DNA from: Vibrio sp. ES.051
GTDB lineage: Bacteria > Pseudomonadota > Gammaproteobacteria > Enterobacterales > Vibrionaceae
Direction of reading: 5' to 3'
DNA length: 64,000 nt
NCBI RefSeq assembly: GCF_002563795.1
Contig: NZ_PDJL01000003.1
Coordinates: 558,001-622,000, forward strand
Under the pieces are notes generated by a model, which saw nothing but the letters and a program-made list of their open reading frames with translations, did no database searches and was not told the origin of the DNA. Made by a program: the position numbers and the translations under genes. The first letter of the stretch is position 1; every line of letters starts with the position of its first letter. Positions 8,690-17,741 of the stretch are shown one piece after another.

Positions 8690-9607
8690 ATGAATAAGTT
8701 AGTGGTATTAGGTAGTGTAAACGCTGACCATGTTCTTCAAGTGCCTTCTTTTCCTCGCCCCGGCGAGACGCTACATGGTCGCAACTATCAAGTTATCCCA
8801 GGTGGTAAAGGCGCCAACCAAGCGGTAGCGGCCGCTCGATTAAACACTGATATCGGCTTTATTGCTTGCGTGGGTGACGACTCGTTCGGCATCAATATTC
8901 GTGAAAACTTTAACATGGACGGCATCGACATTACGGGTGTCAAGATGCAACCAAATTGTCCTACGGGCATTGCGATGATCCAAGTATCGGACAGCGGTGA
9001 GAACAGTATTTGTATTTCAGCTGAAGCGAACGCCAAGCTGACCGCCGAAGCGATTGAGCCAGATTTAGAACGTATTCGCCAAGCTGATTATCTGTTAATG
9101 CAATTAGAAACGCCGATGTGTGGTATCGAGAAAGCCGCGCGCATAGCCAAAGAGGCTAAAACCAATGTAATTCTGAACCCCGCTCCGGCGCATGAGCTTT
9201 CTGATGAGTTACTTGCTTGTATCGATGTTATTACCCCTAACGAGACAGAAGCAGAAGCCTTAACTGGTGTCATGGTGACTGACAATGACAGCGCGCAAGA
9301 AGCCGCGAATGTTTTACATTCTAAGGGCATTGAAATCGTCATGATTACACTAGGGGCGAAAGGCGTGTGGTTAAGCCAGAATGGTCGTGGTGAAATGATT
9401 GCGGGTTTCCGCGTTGACGCAACGGATACAACCGCGGCAGGGGACACCTTCAACGGCGCATTCGTCGCTGGTCTATTAGAGGATTTACCTTTAGAATCAG
9501 CGATTAAGTTTGCACATGCGGCAGCAGCGATTTCTGTTACCCGCTTTGGCGCACAGACGTCGATTCCGACCCGTGAAGAGGTAGACGCGTTTCTCGCTGA
9601 ACAATAA
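8690..9607 (+). CDS. rbsK: ribokinase
   Basis: The protein has 305 residues from the chosen ATG; an upstream in-frame start would add 31 residues lacking homology and would begin inside the preceding hairpin region. The N-terminal LVVLGSVNADHV and PGGKGANQAVAAARL motifs and the C-terminal TAAGDTFNGAF motif with its catalytic Asp identify a PfkB-family ribokinase. It makes ribose-5-phosphate in the cytoplasm from the ribose imported by RbsACB. It is followed 41 bases later by rbsR. Confidence 0.95.
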   Translation: MNKLVVLGSVNADHVLQVPSFPRPGETLHGRNYQVIPGGKGANQAVAAARLNTDIGFIACVGDDSFGINIRENFNMDGIDITGVKMQPNCPTGIAMIQVSDSGENSICISAEANAKLTAEAIEPDLERIRQADYLLMQLETPMCGIEKAARIAKEAKTNVILNPAPAHELSDELLACIDVITPNETEAEALTGVMVTDNDSAQEAANVLHSKGIEIVMITLGAKGVWLSQNGRGEMIAGFRVDATDTTAAGDTFNGAFVAGLLEDLPLESAIKFAHAAAAISVTRFGAQTSIPTREEVDAFLAEQ

Positions 9608-9648
9608 GAATCAGCCGCAAAAAGCCGAGTCAAAATAGGAGTAATAAC

Positions 9649-10665
9649 ATGGCGACGATGAAAGACATCGCAAAACTGGCAGGGGTTTCTACTTCAACAG
9701 TGAGCCATGTTATTAACAAGACCCGTTTTGTGAGCGAAGAGATCTCTGAACGCGTGAATAACGCAGCAAAAGAACTCCACTACTACGCACCATCTGCTTT
9801 GGCGCGCAGCCTTAAAGTGAACCGAACCAAAACCATTGGTATGTTAGTAACCACCTCTACTAACCCATTTTTTGGTGAAGTGGTAAAAGGCGTTGAACGC
9901 AGTTGTTACCACAAGGGTTACAGTCTGATCCTGTGTAACACCGAAGGCGATAACCAACGAATGCGTCAATCGATTAATACGTTATTGCAAAAGCGCGTCG
10001 ATGGTTTGATCTTGATGTGTTCATCTTTAGAAGGGGAGCGCATTGAGGTATTTGAGCGCTACCCAGACATTCCGGTGGTGGTCATGGATTGGGGCCCAAT
10101 GCTGTTCACCAGTGATAAGATTCAAGATAACTCCTTACGTGGTGGCTATTTAGCAGCTAAGTACTTAATTGATTGCGGTCATAAAGAAATCGGTTGTATC
10201 ACAGGACCACTGATTAAACATCAAGCTCAGATGCGATACGAAGGCTACAAGCGCGCCATGATAGAAGCGGGCTTGGAGTTTAGTGCGGATTGGATCATCG
10301 AAGCTGATTTTGAATGTGAGGGAGGGTATCAGGCATTCAAGAAAATGGTGCAGCGAGGGGCGTTACCGAGCTCTATTTTTGTCTCGAATGACATGATGGC
10401 AATGGGCGTGATCAACGCCGCTAACGAACTGGGAATTAAAGTGCCTGAACAGCTATCAATCATCGGTTATGATGATATTCACATTGCTAAGTTTATGTCG
10501 CCATCATTAACCACCATTCACCAACCTAAATATCGCCTTGGGCAAGCCGCTGTCGAAACGTTAGTTCGAAAGTTGGACGATAAATCGACCGACGCACAAG
10601 TCGTGCAACTGGAACCGACATTAGTGGAACGAAAGAGTGTCAAGCTAGTAAACTCAAGCACTTAA
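9649..10665 (+). CDS. rbsR: ribose operon repressor, LacI family
   Basis: The protein has 338 residues. An N-terminal helix-turn-helix (MKDIAKLAGVSTSTVSHVIN) and hinge are followed by a periplasmic-binding-type effector domain (TIGMLVTTSTNPFFGEVVKG). It should repress rbsDACBKR by binding the two CGAAACGTTTCG palindromes upstream of rbsD, with ribose as inducer, and autoregulate as the last gene. An AGGAG ribosome site precedes the ATG. Confidence 0.94.
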   Translation: MATMKDIAKLAGVSTSTVSHVINKTRFVSEEISERVNNAAKELHYYAPSALARSLKVNRTKTIGMLVTTSTNPFFGEVVKGVERSCYHKGYSLILCNTEGDNQRMRQSINTLLQKRVDGLILMCSSLEGERIEVFERYPDIPVVVMDWGPMLFTSDKIQDNSLRGGYLAAKYLIDCGHKEIGCITGPLIKHQAQMRYEGYKRAMIEAGLEFSADWIIEADFECEGGYQAFKKMVQRGALPSSIFVSNDMMAMGVINAANELGIKVPEQLSIIGYDDIHIAKFMSPSLTTIHQPKYRLGQAAVETLVRKLDDKSTDAQVVQLEPTLVERKSVKLVNSST

Positions 10666-11035
10666 TCAGTGATATTCAATAACAAAATCTAAAGATAAAT
10701 CTCTCATTATATAATCAATTCTTACTATCAAAGCATTACGTTAAGTTCGTCCGCTCCCGTCTCCCCCCGAGATCGCTTTGTGGCCATTATCAGCCATTGG
10801 ATTGTAGTATGTCATTCATAATGGTGTAAAGATTTCTCCCCTAACTCTTTAATGAATACGTTCGCTTGGTTGATACTTGCAGAACTTTAGCAGAGGGCTT
10901 TCATAACTCATTGATATGGATAGAGGCAAAAGAAATGTAATCAATGTAAAGGCGGTTAAATTTTATTGAATGCTTTAAAGAGTAGCGCTATATTGCGAAC
11001 GCGCATGATAATAGAACTCATTAAGGATTATAAAA
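10666..11035. other. intergenic region between rbsR and the siderophore importer
   Basis: About 370 bases without a credible gene. I see no strong terminator after rbsR. Just before vctP the segment GCGCATGATAATAGAACTC (about 11001-11019) resembles a Fur box by my count at only about 11 of 19 positions, so iron control is plausible but not shown. Confidence 0.4.
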
Positions 11036-11944
11036 ATGAAAAAGCTCGTCAGTACGGCTCTTTTGTCGCTGTTTACTGTGTCACCTGCCTTCGCTGCTAA
11101 TGTTGTTATTGACCATTACATGGGCAAGACTGAGTTAGAGCAATCGCCAAAGCGTGTGGTGGTGATCGGTTTTGGTCCTTTGGATGCTCTAAACAGTTTT
11201 GGCATTGACCCTGTTGCGGTATCGAATGCTTCTCACCTGCCCAGTTATCTCTCGAAATACAGTAAAGACAACTATACCTCCGCAGGCAGTTTGTCTGAAC
11301 CAGACTTCGAAACGATCTACACGCAAAAGCCCGATTTGATTTTGGTTGGCCCGCGCGGTTCTGCAAAATATGAAGAACTGAGCGAGATTGCACCAACGGT
11401 TGTTTTTGCTGCGGAAAAAGATCAAGGTTACTGGGAAGGTACTCAAGCTCAATGGCGGAACATCGGTAAGATCTTTGATATTGAAGACAAAGTTGAACAA
11501 AAAATTGAATCGCTTGATGTCCAGTTTAAAGCGATTCGTGATTATAACCAATCAAACAATAATGATGCGCTGACAATTTTAAGTATTGGTGACAACATCA
11601 GTACGTTTGGGGCACAGTCCCGATTTGGTGTGATTTATAAGGATTTCGGTTTTATCGAGACGGTTAAAAACATTAAGACGGGTACGCATGGTGACGTTAT
11701 TTCTTATGAATTTATCCGTGAGGCTGACCCGAAAAGTATTCTGGTGATTGACCGTAACTCACTGACGTCGACACCTGGCCTTGATGTACGTAAGTCAATG
11801 AACAACGATTTGGTCAAAGCGACAACAGCGTATAAGAATCAAAAAATCAAATACTTAGATGTGGATGCGTGGTATCTGGCAATGTCAGGGGTGACCGCGA
11901 CCGAAAAAATGGTGAGCGAGATTAAGCAAACCGTTGAACTGTAA
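11036..11944 (+). CDS. vctP: ferric-siderophore periplasmic binding protein (VctP/FatB type)
   Basis: The protein has 302 residues with a signal peptide cleaved near AFA-A (residue 21). The class III binding-protein pattern is visible: PKRVVVIGFGPLDALNSFGI at the start of the mature domain, then DFETIYTQKPDLILVG and DPKSILVIDR. It has no lipobox, as expected in a Gram-negative. It is the first gene of a four-gene importer (binding protein, two permeases, ATPase) laid out like Vibrio vctPDGC, which carries catechol siderophores from periplasm to cytoplasm. No outer-membrane receptor is encoded nearby. The exact siderophore is inference. Confidence 0.82.
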   Translation: MKKLVSTALLSLFTVSPAFAANVVIDHYMGKTELEQSPKRVVVIGFGPLDALNSFGIDPVAVSNASHLPSYLSKYSKDNYTSAGSLSEPDFETIYTQKPDLILVGPRGSAKYEELSEIAPTVVFAAEKDQGYWEGTQAQWRNIGKIFDIEDKVEQKIESLDVQFKAIRDYNQSNNNDALTILSIGDNISTFGAQSRFGVIYKDFGFIETVKNIKTGTHGDVISYEFIREADPKSILVIDRNSLTSTPGLDVRKSMNNDLVKATTAYKNQKIKYLDVDAWYLAMSGVTATEKMVSEIKQTVEL

Positions 11945-11966
11945 CCCAAGATAGCAGAGGTTAACT

Positions 11967-12902
11967 TTGAAAAAGTTATTGCTAACCCTTGTGGTTTTAA
12001 GCATCGTATCTTTATTTGTTGGGGTGGCAAATATGACGCCTCAGCAATTATTCACTGGCGATGCAAAAGCACTGGAACTTTTCTTTACCAGTCGTATACC
12101 ACGCTTGTTCGCCATTTTGCTGGCTGGAGCTGGGCTAAGCATCGCTGGCCTTGTAATGCAGCAAATCAGTCAAAACCGATTCGCCGCTCCATCAACCACT
12201 GGCACAATTGAATGTGCCATGTTGGGGTATGTACTGAGCGTTGTCTTTTTTGGTAATGGAAACCATCTTTGGCTGGTCTTTGGTGTATCGATACTTGGAA
12301 CGTTGACGTTTATTCATTTCATTCAACGTATTCAATTCAAGAGTGTCATATTTGTTCCGCTTGTCGGGATCATTTTTGGCAACGTCATTGGTTCTATGAC
12401 GACATTCATTGCCTACAAATATGATGCACTGCAAAGCTTAAGTGCATGGACGGTGGCCAATTTCGCCAATATTTTACGTGGTGATTTTGAGCTGCTTTAT
12501 ATTGCTGTGCCAATGGCGGTGCTCAGTTACCTATTTGCGGCAAGAATCTCGGCGGTAGGCATTGGAAAAGATTTTGCTGTGAACTTAGGACTCAACTATC
12601 AGCAAGTTGTGACTATTGGTGTGCTGTTGGTTTCGATGATGTCTGCGAGTGTCGTCATGATTGTGGGTCAATTGCCATTTCTTGGCCTCATTGTGCCAAA
12701 TATCGTGAGTCATTTTTATGGCGATAACCTTAAGAACAACATTCCGTTAACCGCCATGTTTGGTGCCATTTTGGTGTTAGGTTGTGACTTAATTAGTCGT
12801 TTGATAATTTTTCCTCACGAAATGCCGATCTCTATTGTGATCAGTATCTTAGGTGGGGTGGTATTTATTACGATGTTGCTGCGAGGTAAGCAGCATGCGT
12901 GA
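11967..12902 (+). CDS. vctD: ferric-siderophore ABC permease, first subunit
   Basis: The protein has 311 residues with ~9 hydrophobic segments of the FecCD family (SRIPRLFAILLAGAGLSIAGLVMQ is the diagnostic region). The start is TTG, preceded by GCAGAGG at good spacing; the next in-frame ATG would remove the first membrane segment, so TTG is preferred. It forms the inner-membrane channel with VctG. The end overlaps vctG by eight bases. Confidence 0.84.
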   Translation: MKKLLLTLVVLSIVSLFVGVANMTPQQLFTGDAKALELFFTSRIPRLFAILLAGAGLSIAGLVMQQISQNRFAAPSTTGTIECAMLGYVLSVVFFGNGNHLWLVFGVSILGTLTFIHFIQRIQFKSVIFVPLVGIIFGNVIGSMTTFIAYKYDALQSLSAWTVANFANILRGDFELLYIAVPMAVLSYLFAARISAVGIGKDFAVNLGLNYQQVVTIGVLLVSMMSASVVMIVGQLPFLGLIVPNIVSHFYGDNLKNNIPLTAMFGAILVLGCDLISRLIIFPHEMPISIVISILGGVVFITMLLRGKQHA

Positions 12903-13845
12903 CTCAACGAAACTGATGGTGCTTGGCAGTATCGCCGTTCTCTTCGCATTTTTGTTTATTGGTTTAGGGTTGACGGCTGACAACTACCAGTACTTTTTAT
13001 CACGACGAGTGCCGAAAGTTCTTGCGATGATGTTGGCCGGTGTGGCAATTGCGCAATCTTCATTGGTGTTTCAGACCATCACGCATAACCGGATCTTAAC
13101 GCCAAGTATCATGGGGTTTGATGCGTTATATGTGTTAACCCAAATTTTGATTGTTTTGCTTTTTGGTGGCTTAAGTACATTGGCTCTCAACCTCTACGTT
13201 AACTTCACTGTGGCTGTGTTAGTGATGGTGTCGTTCTCATTGTTATTATTTGGGTTTTATTTTTCCAAAGGCAGTCGCAACCTGATCACGTTGTTACTGG
13301 TGGGGTTGATCTTTGGTCAGCTCTTTTCCAATATTGCGTCATTTTTCTCATTGTTGATGGATCCGAACACATTTGCGTTTGTTCAATCGAAATTGTATGC
13401 CAGCTTCAATAATGTGAAGGTGAACCTTGTCTATTTAAGCGCACCGATTTTGATGTTTGCATCCTGGTTGTTATTTAGAATGCATCGCACCTTGGATGTA
13501 TTTTGGCTCGATCAAGATAACGCGAAAAGCCTGGGCGTCGATGTCTCTAAAGTGACGCGAAATGCGTTTATGGTGTCAGCAGTATTGATCGCAATTTCAA
13601 CGGCACTTGTTGGCCCGATCATGTTCTTTGGTTTACTCGTGACGAATTTGAGTCGCGAACTATTCCGTAGTTACCAACACAAAACCTTACTGGTGGGGTG
13701 TTCGCTATTATCCATTGCCTCGTTGTTGGCTGGGCAATGGATAATCGAGAATATATTCAGTTTTGAGACCACCTTAAGCGTTGTGATTAACTTTCTGGGC
13801 GGTGTGTACTTTTTGTATCTGCTGCTGAAAAATAAAGTCGTATAA
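12895..13845 (+). CDS. vctG: ferric-siderophore ABC permease, second subunit
   Basis: The protein has 316 residues from an ATG with GAGG just upstream; the frame is open 14 codons earlier but that start lies deep in vctD. FecCD-family features include SRRVPKVLAMMLAGVAIAQSS and the C-terminal GPIMFFGLLVTNLSRELF. It pairs with VctD and the ATPase VctC, whose start lies two bases after its stop. Confidence 0.84.
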   Translation: MRDSTKLMVLGSIAVLFAFLFIGLGLTADNYQYFLSRRVPKVLAMMLAGVAIAQSSLVFQTITHNRILTPSIMGFDALYVLTQILIVLLFGGLSTLALNLYVNFTVAVLVMVSFSLLLFGFYFSKGSRNLITLLLVGLIFGQLFSNIASFFSLLMDPNTFAFVQSKLYASFNNVKVNLVYLSAPILMFASWLLFRMHRTLDVFWLDQDNAKSLGVDVSKVTRNAFMVSAVLIAISTALVGPIMFFGLLVTNLSRELFRSYQHKTLLVGCSLLSIASLLAGQWIIENIFSFETTLSVVINFLGGVYFLYLLLKNKVV

Positions 13846-13847
13846 AT

Positions 13848-14603
13848 ATGATAGTCATAGATAAATTAACCAAGGCGTTTGGCTTTAACCGAGTTGTTGA
13901 TGAAGCCAATACGCAGTTTGAAAAAGGCAAAGTGACATCCATCATTGGTCCGAATGGTGCTGGGAAAAGTACGTTGCTCTCCATGGCATCTCGATTAACA
14001 GATCGAGATGGTGGTAGCGTGATGATTGACGGTAAAGAAATTGCGGAATGGAATACCAAAGAGTTAGCAAAAAAATTGGCAGTACTTCGCCAAGCTAACT
14101 CGATCACGATGAGATTCACGGTGCAAGAGTTGGTTTCATTTGGCCGTTTTCCTTATTCAAAAGGCAATCTAACCAAAGAAGATGACGCCGTTATCGCACA
14201 AGCTATCGATTATTTGGATCTACAAGATATCCAAGACAAATATTTAGATGAGTTGAGTGGTGGGCAGCGTCAGTTGGCGTTTATTGCTATGGTTATTGCC
14301 CAAGACACGGACTATGTCTTTCTGGATGAGCCGCTCAACAACCTAGACATTAAGCACTCGCTACAAATTATGAAAATCGTACAAAGGCTTGCTCATGATA
14401 TGAACAAAGCCATGGTGATTGTGATTCACGATATCAACTTTGCCGCGTGTTATTCTGATACCATTTTAGCGCTCAAACAAGGGAAAGTGGTGGCCAGTGG
14501 TGTGGTGGAAGAGGTGATTCAGGCGACGACGCTAGAAGATATCTACGAAACGCCGTTCAATATCATTGAGGTAAACGGTAAACGTATGTGTACTTACCAC
14601 TAA
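13848..14603 (+). CDS. vctC: ferric-siderophore ABC transporter ATPase
   Basis: The protein has 251 residues: Walker A GPNGAGKST (~35), signature LSGGQRQLAFIAM, Walker B VFLDEPLNNLD, and the switch His in VIVIHDIN. This is the FepC/FecE type of ATPase that drives siderophore import. It is the last gene of the vctPDGC-like operon, which is convergent with cueR. Confidence 0.86.
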   Translation: MIVIDKLTKAFGFNRVVDEANTQFEKGKVTSIIGPNGAGKSTLLSMASRLTDRDGGSVMIDGKEIAEWNTKELAKKLAVLRQANSITMRFTVQELVSFGRFPYSKGNLTKEDDAVIAQAIDYLDLQDIQDKYLDELSGGQRQLAFIAMVIAQDTDYVFLDEPLNNLDIKHSLQIMKIVQRLAHDMNKAMVIVIHDINFAACYSDTILALKQGKVVASGVVEEVIQATTLEDIYETPFNIIEVNGKRMCTYH

Positions 14604-14661
14604 TAAATAATCGATTGATACGCATTAGCCGTAAGAGTCCACTAATGCGAGTTAGACGAGC

Positions 14662-15048
14662 TTATTTAGTCAGCTCGTCTATGATTGGACAGCGGCTTTC
14701 CGCATCACCTGGGCATGCAGATACCCAACCTTCAAGCTGTCTTTTTATTTCGGTTAGATGCGCGATTTTTTCTTCGACTTCTTTCAGCTTATCCATTGTT
14801 CGCGCTTTGACTTCGCTGCTCTTACGGTTCGGGTTATGGGCAAGCTGTACAAATTCTTTGCATTCTTGCAGCGAAAATCCAGCATTTTTTGCTCGTGAGA
14901 CTAAGTTAAGTTCTTGAATATGATTATTTGAGTACTCTCGATAGCCAGAGTCACTGCGCGCAGGTGGAGAAATGATCCCTTTGTCTTCATACAATCGAAT
15001 CGACTTAGATGAAAGCTCGGTTAGTTTAGCGACAGCACCAATATTCAT
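14662..15048 (-). CDS. cueR: copper-responsive MerR-family regulator
   Basis: The protein has 128 residues. A MerR winged helix (MNIGAVAKLTELSSKSIRLYEDKG) and dimerisation helix are followed by Cys112 and Cys120 in CPGDAESRC, the two Cu(I)/Ag(I) ligands at the same numbering as E. coli CueR. It would activate copper-export genes when cytoplasmic Cu(I) rises. No copA or cueO lies in this window, so its targets are elsewhere. It is convergent with vctC, leaving a 58-base gap. Confidence 0.88.
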   Translation of the reverse strand: MNIGAVAKLTELSSKSIRLYEDKGIISPPARSDSGYREYSNNHIQELNLVSRAKNAGFSLQECKEFVQLAHNPNRKSSEVKARTMDKLKEVEEKIAHLTEIKRQLEGWVSACPGDAESRCPIIDELTK

Positions 15049-15100
15049 GTTTAACCTCCAGAACGTTTAAGGCGATTATATACCTTTGTTGTGGATGAGA

Positions 15101-15128
15101 TATACCCAAATAACCTTAAGGTTGCAGA
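15101..15128. repeat. possible dispersed intergenic repeat with palindromic core
   Basis: TATACCCAAATAACCTTAAGGTTGCAG contains the palindrome AACCTTAAGGTT. A partial relative begins TATACCCAAG at 47638, and TATACCCAAA occurs on the reverse strand at 58544-58553. Similar intergenic sequences are common in gammaproteobacteria; whether it is a defined repeat family here is uncertain. Confidence 0.35.
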
Positions 15129-15250
15129 ATCTCGACGTATCGAAAGTTTTTTGCCTTGTTTTAAAGTATTTTTACCCTATTTCTTAACACTGAATTATCG
15201 CGCTTGGCGATAATTCAAATCTGATATTAAAAATTTATTTAATAAAAGCA

Positions 15251-15285
15251 AAAAAGCCCGTAGTTTCATGACTTTCGGGCTTTTT
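15251..15285 (-). terminator. intrinsic terminator (reverse strand)
   Basis: AAAAAGCCCG and CGGGCTTTTT form a stem; read on the reverse strand it ends in a T-run 15 bases after the small membrane protein gene. The symmetric A/T tails could let it act in both directions. Confidence 0.85.
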
Positions 15286-15299
15286 GAATTTGAATGCTA

Positions 15300-15548
15300 T
15301 TAAGCTTTCTTAGGTTCTAGACTTTTTTTTTCCTGTTGCATTTTAACGAGGAAGTATACGTTAACGCATGCAATAAAGCCGTTCGTTAACACTACAGGCC
15401 ATGAATCAATCAAAATCCCGTAAGCGGTAAATAGTGCGCAGCCAATAAAGTTAATGATGCGAAGCTTAACAATATCTTTCATAGTTAGCGAAATAGCGAC
15501 CATGATTGAAGCAGCATATCCTAAAATCTCAACCATATTCATGTCCAT
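15300..15548 (-). CDS. small three-helix membrane protein (YgjV/SemiSWEET-like)
   Basis: The protein has 82 residues with three hydrophobic segments (about 7-23, 28-46 and 49-68). The pattern VEILGYAASIMVAISLTMKD then LRIINFIGCALFTAYGILID resembles short YgjV-type proteins that databases sometimes label oddly, and has the size of half-transporters of the SemiSWEET kind. A TTAAGAGGG-type ribosome site precedes the ATG. A second ATG two codons later is also possible. The transported solute, if any, is unknown. Confidence 0.6.
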   Translation of the reverse strand: MDMNMVEILGYAASIMVAISLTMKDIVKLRIINFIGCALFTAYGILIDSWPVVLTNGFIACVNVYFLVKMQQEKKSLEPKKA

Positions 15549-15897
15549 TTTTTGACCCTCTTAAATCTGCCGAATTCTGTCGGTACCAATTCTTCTCATC
15601 TTGAGATTAATGAGGAAGCTCCATGCCTCGAATGGTCTTATTTTTGTTGTATGGGTGCACTATATCAATGGAAAAACCGTGATAAAAGCCTCAGATCAAG
15701 GTTAAGAGAAGGTTAGCGATTACGCAAACGTTTAGGGCGGGAATTACTGATAATTTTACTTATTATGTTGATTGATAATAATGATAACAACAATAGATGA
15801 AACACCGCTAAAAAGGGAAAAGCGAGTCGGGACCTGAGGAGGAAAGCGCTCCTGGTGCAAAGTCAGAAAGGCGGCCTTTGCACCGGGACTACTGAGG

Positions 15898-16305
15898 TTA
15901 ACGGTTTAGTGCACCACAACGCTCAGGTTGGTAAGTGATATTGACAATTTCAATTGTTCTCACTTGATTATTTGGCATTGGCCACTCCAGTTTTTGACCG
16001 ACAGATAAACCAATCAAGGCACTGCCTACAGGAGCAAAAATAGAAATATCATCACTACTTTTTAGCTCTGATGGATAAACTAAGGTTTTGGTCATGGTTC
16101 TATCTTCGCCAGAGAATTTAAATTCCACTGTCGAATTCATTGTTACCACGTTATCTGGCATTTGTTCTGGTTCAAGAACGGTTGCGCGGTCGAGTTCTGC
16201 TTCTAGATCAACAAGCTCTGCAGCGATGTTTGGCATCTTATCCAGCAGGGCTGTGATTCTATTCATATCTAAACTTGAAATGTAGATAGAATTGTTTTTT
16301 GACAT
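15898..16305 (-). CDS. rnk: Rnk-type GreA/GreB-fold regulator
   Basis: The protein has 135 residues from the ATG preceded by GGGAG; the open frame extends 11 codons upstream without support. The N-terminal part (IYISSLDMNRITALLDKM..LEAELDRA) is a short coiled-coil-like region and the C-terminal part (FAPVGSALIGLSVGQKLEWP) is the GreA/GreB C-terminal fold. Rnk proteins bind RNA polymerase but, unlike GreA, have a coiled coil too short to stimulate cleavage. In E. coli Rnk affects nucleoside diphosphate kinase levels. It stands alone. Confidence 0.82.
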   Translation of the reverse strand: MSKNNSIYISSLDMNRITALLDKMPNIAAELVDLEAELDRATVLEPEQMPDNVVTMNSTVEFKFSGEDRTMTKTLVYPSELKSSDDISIFAPVGSALIGLSVGQKLEWPMPNNQVRTIEIVNITYQPERCGALNR

Positions 16306-16580
16306 TTGATGACTCCCAAAGAAAAGGCCGCCACACAAAATGGGACGGCGCTCTATATGTCAATTACGTTATCAAACATATGGAGTTTATTCCATATGAG
16401 CTATATCTGATTCTAGTCTTTATACAATCGCTAAGCCAGCAAAAGATTTTTATTGTGAAGTTTGATTTCTTTAAAATTTTCCTGCCGCTGTATCTAACTC
16501 ATAATGTATTCAACTTGGTGTGGATGGTCACTGTGTTTCGTCCCATTAGTAAAAACAGCACAAGATGATCTGGAGGGGGA

Positions 16581-17021
16581 TTATATTTTGCAAGGGTTAC
16601 GCTGCCTTTGCATTTCTTGCTTGCGCATCGGCATTTGGTCAATTAATTGGTTAATGAACTGCCAGTCTGTTTCTGCGCCCCAGCGGTATTTTTCTTGACC
16701 ATCTTTACCAAGCAAAATAGCGGTATGAGCCCCCTCTTTTACGCGATAAAGTTTTGCAAGCGTTGATAAATCAAACTCTTCTTTCAACCAAGCAGGAGAT
16801 GTATACCCATCTTCTGTGATCACTAAGGTGACAATATCACGATCGATGAGCTGACATTCATTCATCAGTGTTTCTAATAAGAATTGCTTAACATGCTCGT
16901 CATTTTCTGGCGCAAAGTAGAGAACACTTCGGTGTGGCCAATATTTTGAGTTGGCTGGGTAGCCAAATACAGTCGATGACAAGATACCACAAAGTATTAT
17001 CACTAATAACTTCCCACTCAT
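16581..17021 (-). CDS. periplasmic DUF4174-like protein
   Basis: The protein has 146 residues from the chosen start, which begins a signal peptide (MSGKLLVIILCGILSSTVFG, cleavage ~20); 10 extra upstream codons are open but lack signal character. The body (RSVLYFAPENDEHV, IDRDIVTLVITEDG, AILLGKDGQEKYRW) matches what I recall of DUF4174, a thioredoxin-like fold lacking the CxxC. Role unknown. It is divergent from the NYN-domain gene, with 119 bases between starts. Confidence 0.6.
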   Translation of the reverse strand: MSGKLLVIILCGILSSTVFGYPANSKYWPHRSVLYFAPENDEHVKQFLLETLMNECQLIDRDIVTLVITEDGYTSPAWLKEEFDLSTLAKLYRVKEGAHTAILLGKDGQEKYRWGAETDWQFINQLIDQMPMRKQEMQRQRNPCKI

Positions 17022-17140
17022 GACCGCTCTCCTAGAAACGCAAGTAATCATTTATACGTTAAGTTTAGTGGAATTGGCTCATTGTGCTTTTCCGAAAACT
17101 GGCTTAGGGTAGGCAGCAAATAAACCAAGCGTATAAATAG

Positions 17141-17629
17141 ATGAATCCGGAAAGCAAACAAAAGATCGCGATTTTGGTTGATGTGCAGAATGTGTATTAC
17201 ACCTGTCGGGAAGCCTACCGCCGCCACTTTGACTACAACCAGTTTTGGTACGTCGCGACACAAGACAGAGAGGTCGTTAGCGCGAAAGCCTATGCTATTG
17301 CCAGCAATGACCCCAAACAGCGTCAGTTTCATCATATTTTACGAGGGGTGGGCTTTGAAGTAATGCTCAAACCTTACATTCAGCGCCGAGATGGCAGTGC
17401 GAAAGGCGACTGGGACGTCGGCATCACCTTAGATGCGATTGAGATAGCTCCGGACGTGGATAGTGTGATTTTAGTCTCTGGCGATGGGGATTTTAGCTTG
17501 CTTGTGGAGCGTATTCAGCAACGCTATAACAAGAAAGTGGCAGTGTATGGCGTGCCAAGGCTAACCTCGCAAACGCTGGTTGATTGTGCCGATCACTTTG
17601 TTGCCATTGATGAAGATTTTCTGCTGTAG
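17141..17629 (+). CDS. NYN-domain (LabA-like PIN) protein
   Basis: The protein has 162 residues. The three acidic motifs of NYN/LabA nuclease-like domains are present: ILVDVQNVYYT, GDWDVGITLDAI and LVSGDGDFSLLVE. These would coordinate metal in a PIN-like fold, suggesting an RNase, though activity is not shown for most family members. The C-terminal extension seen in some LabA proteins is absent. It is followed by a terminator shared with dcuB. Confidence 0.8.
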   Translation: MNPESKQKIAILVDVQNVYYTCREAYRRHFDYNQFWYVATQDREVVSAKAYAIASNDPKQRQFHHILRGVGFEVMLKPYIQRRDGSAKGDWDVGITLDAIEIAPDVDSVILVSGDGDFSLLVERIQQRYNKKVAVYGVPRLTSQTLVDCADHFVAIDEDFLL

Positions 17630-17670
17630 AAGGTATCGGTTAATTTAAGAACAGCACTAGCAAGCAAAGA

Positions 17671-17721
17671 AAAAGGCGAGTCACTTCAGGCAGTACGTAA
17701 ACGTACAATGACTCGCCTTTT
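17671..17721. terminator. bidirectional terminator between the NYN gene and dcuB
   Basis: AAAAGGCGAGTCA pairs with TGACTCGCCTTTT, 13 bp, enclosing a 25-base loop with its own small GTACGT/ACGTAC hairpin. A- and T-runs at the two edges suit termination of both convergent genes. Confidence 0.88.
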
Positions 17722-17741
17722 AAACTCACCTTAACGGTTAT

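Noticed and set aside
11001..11019. Fur box before vctP
   Set aside because: About 11 of 19 matches to consensus by my count; too weak to list as a feature though iron control is likely on general grounds.
15105..15125. AACCTTAAGGTT as a CueR operator
   Set aside because: CueR operators have spaced CCTTCC-N7-GGAAGG; this unspaced palindrome fits a dispersed repeat better.
16299..16568. 89-codon forward ORF opposite the start of rnk
   Set aside because: It overlaps the rnk start in antisense, lacks a ribosome site and has the composition of AT-rich non-coding DNA.
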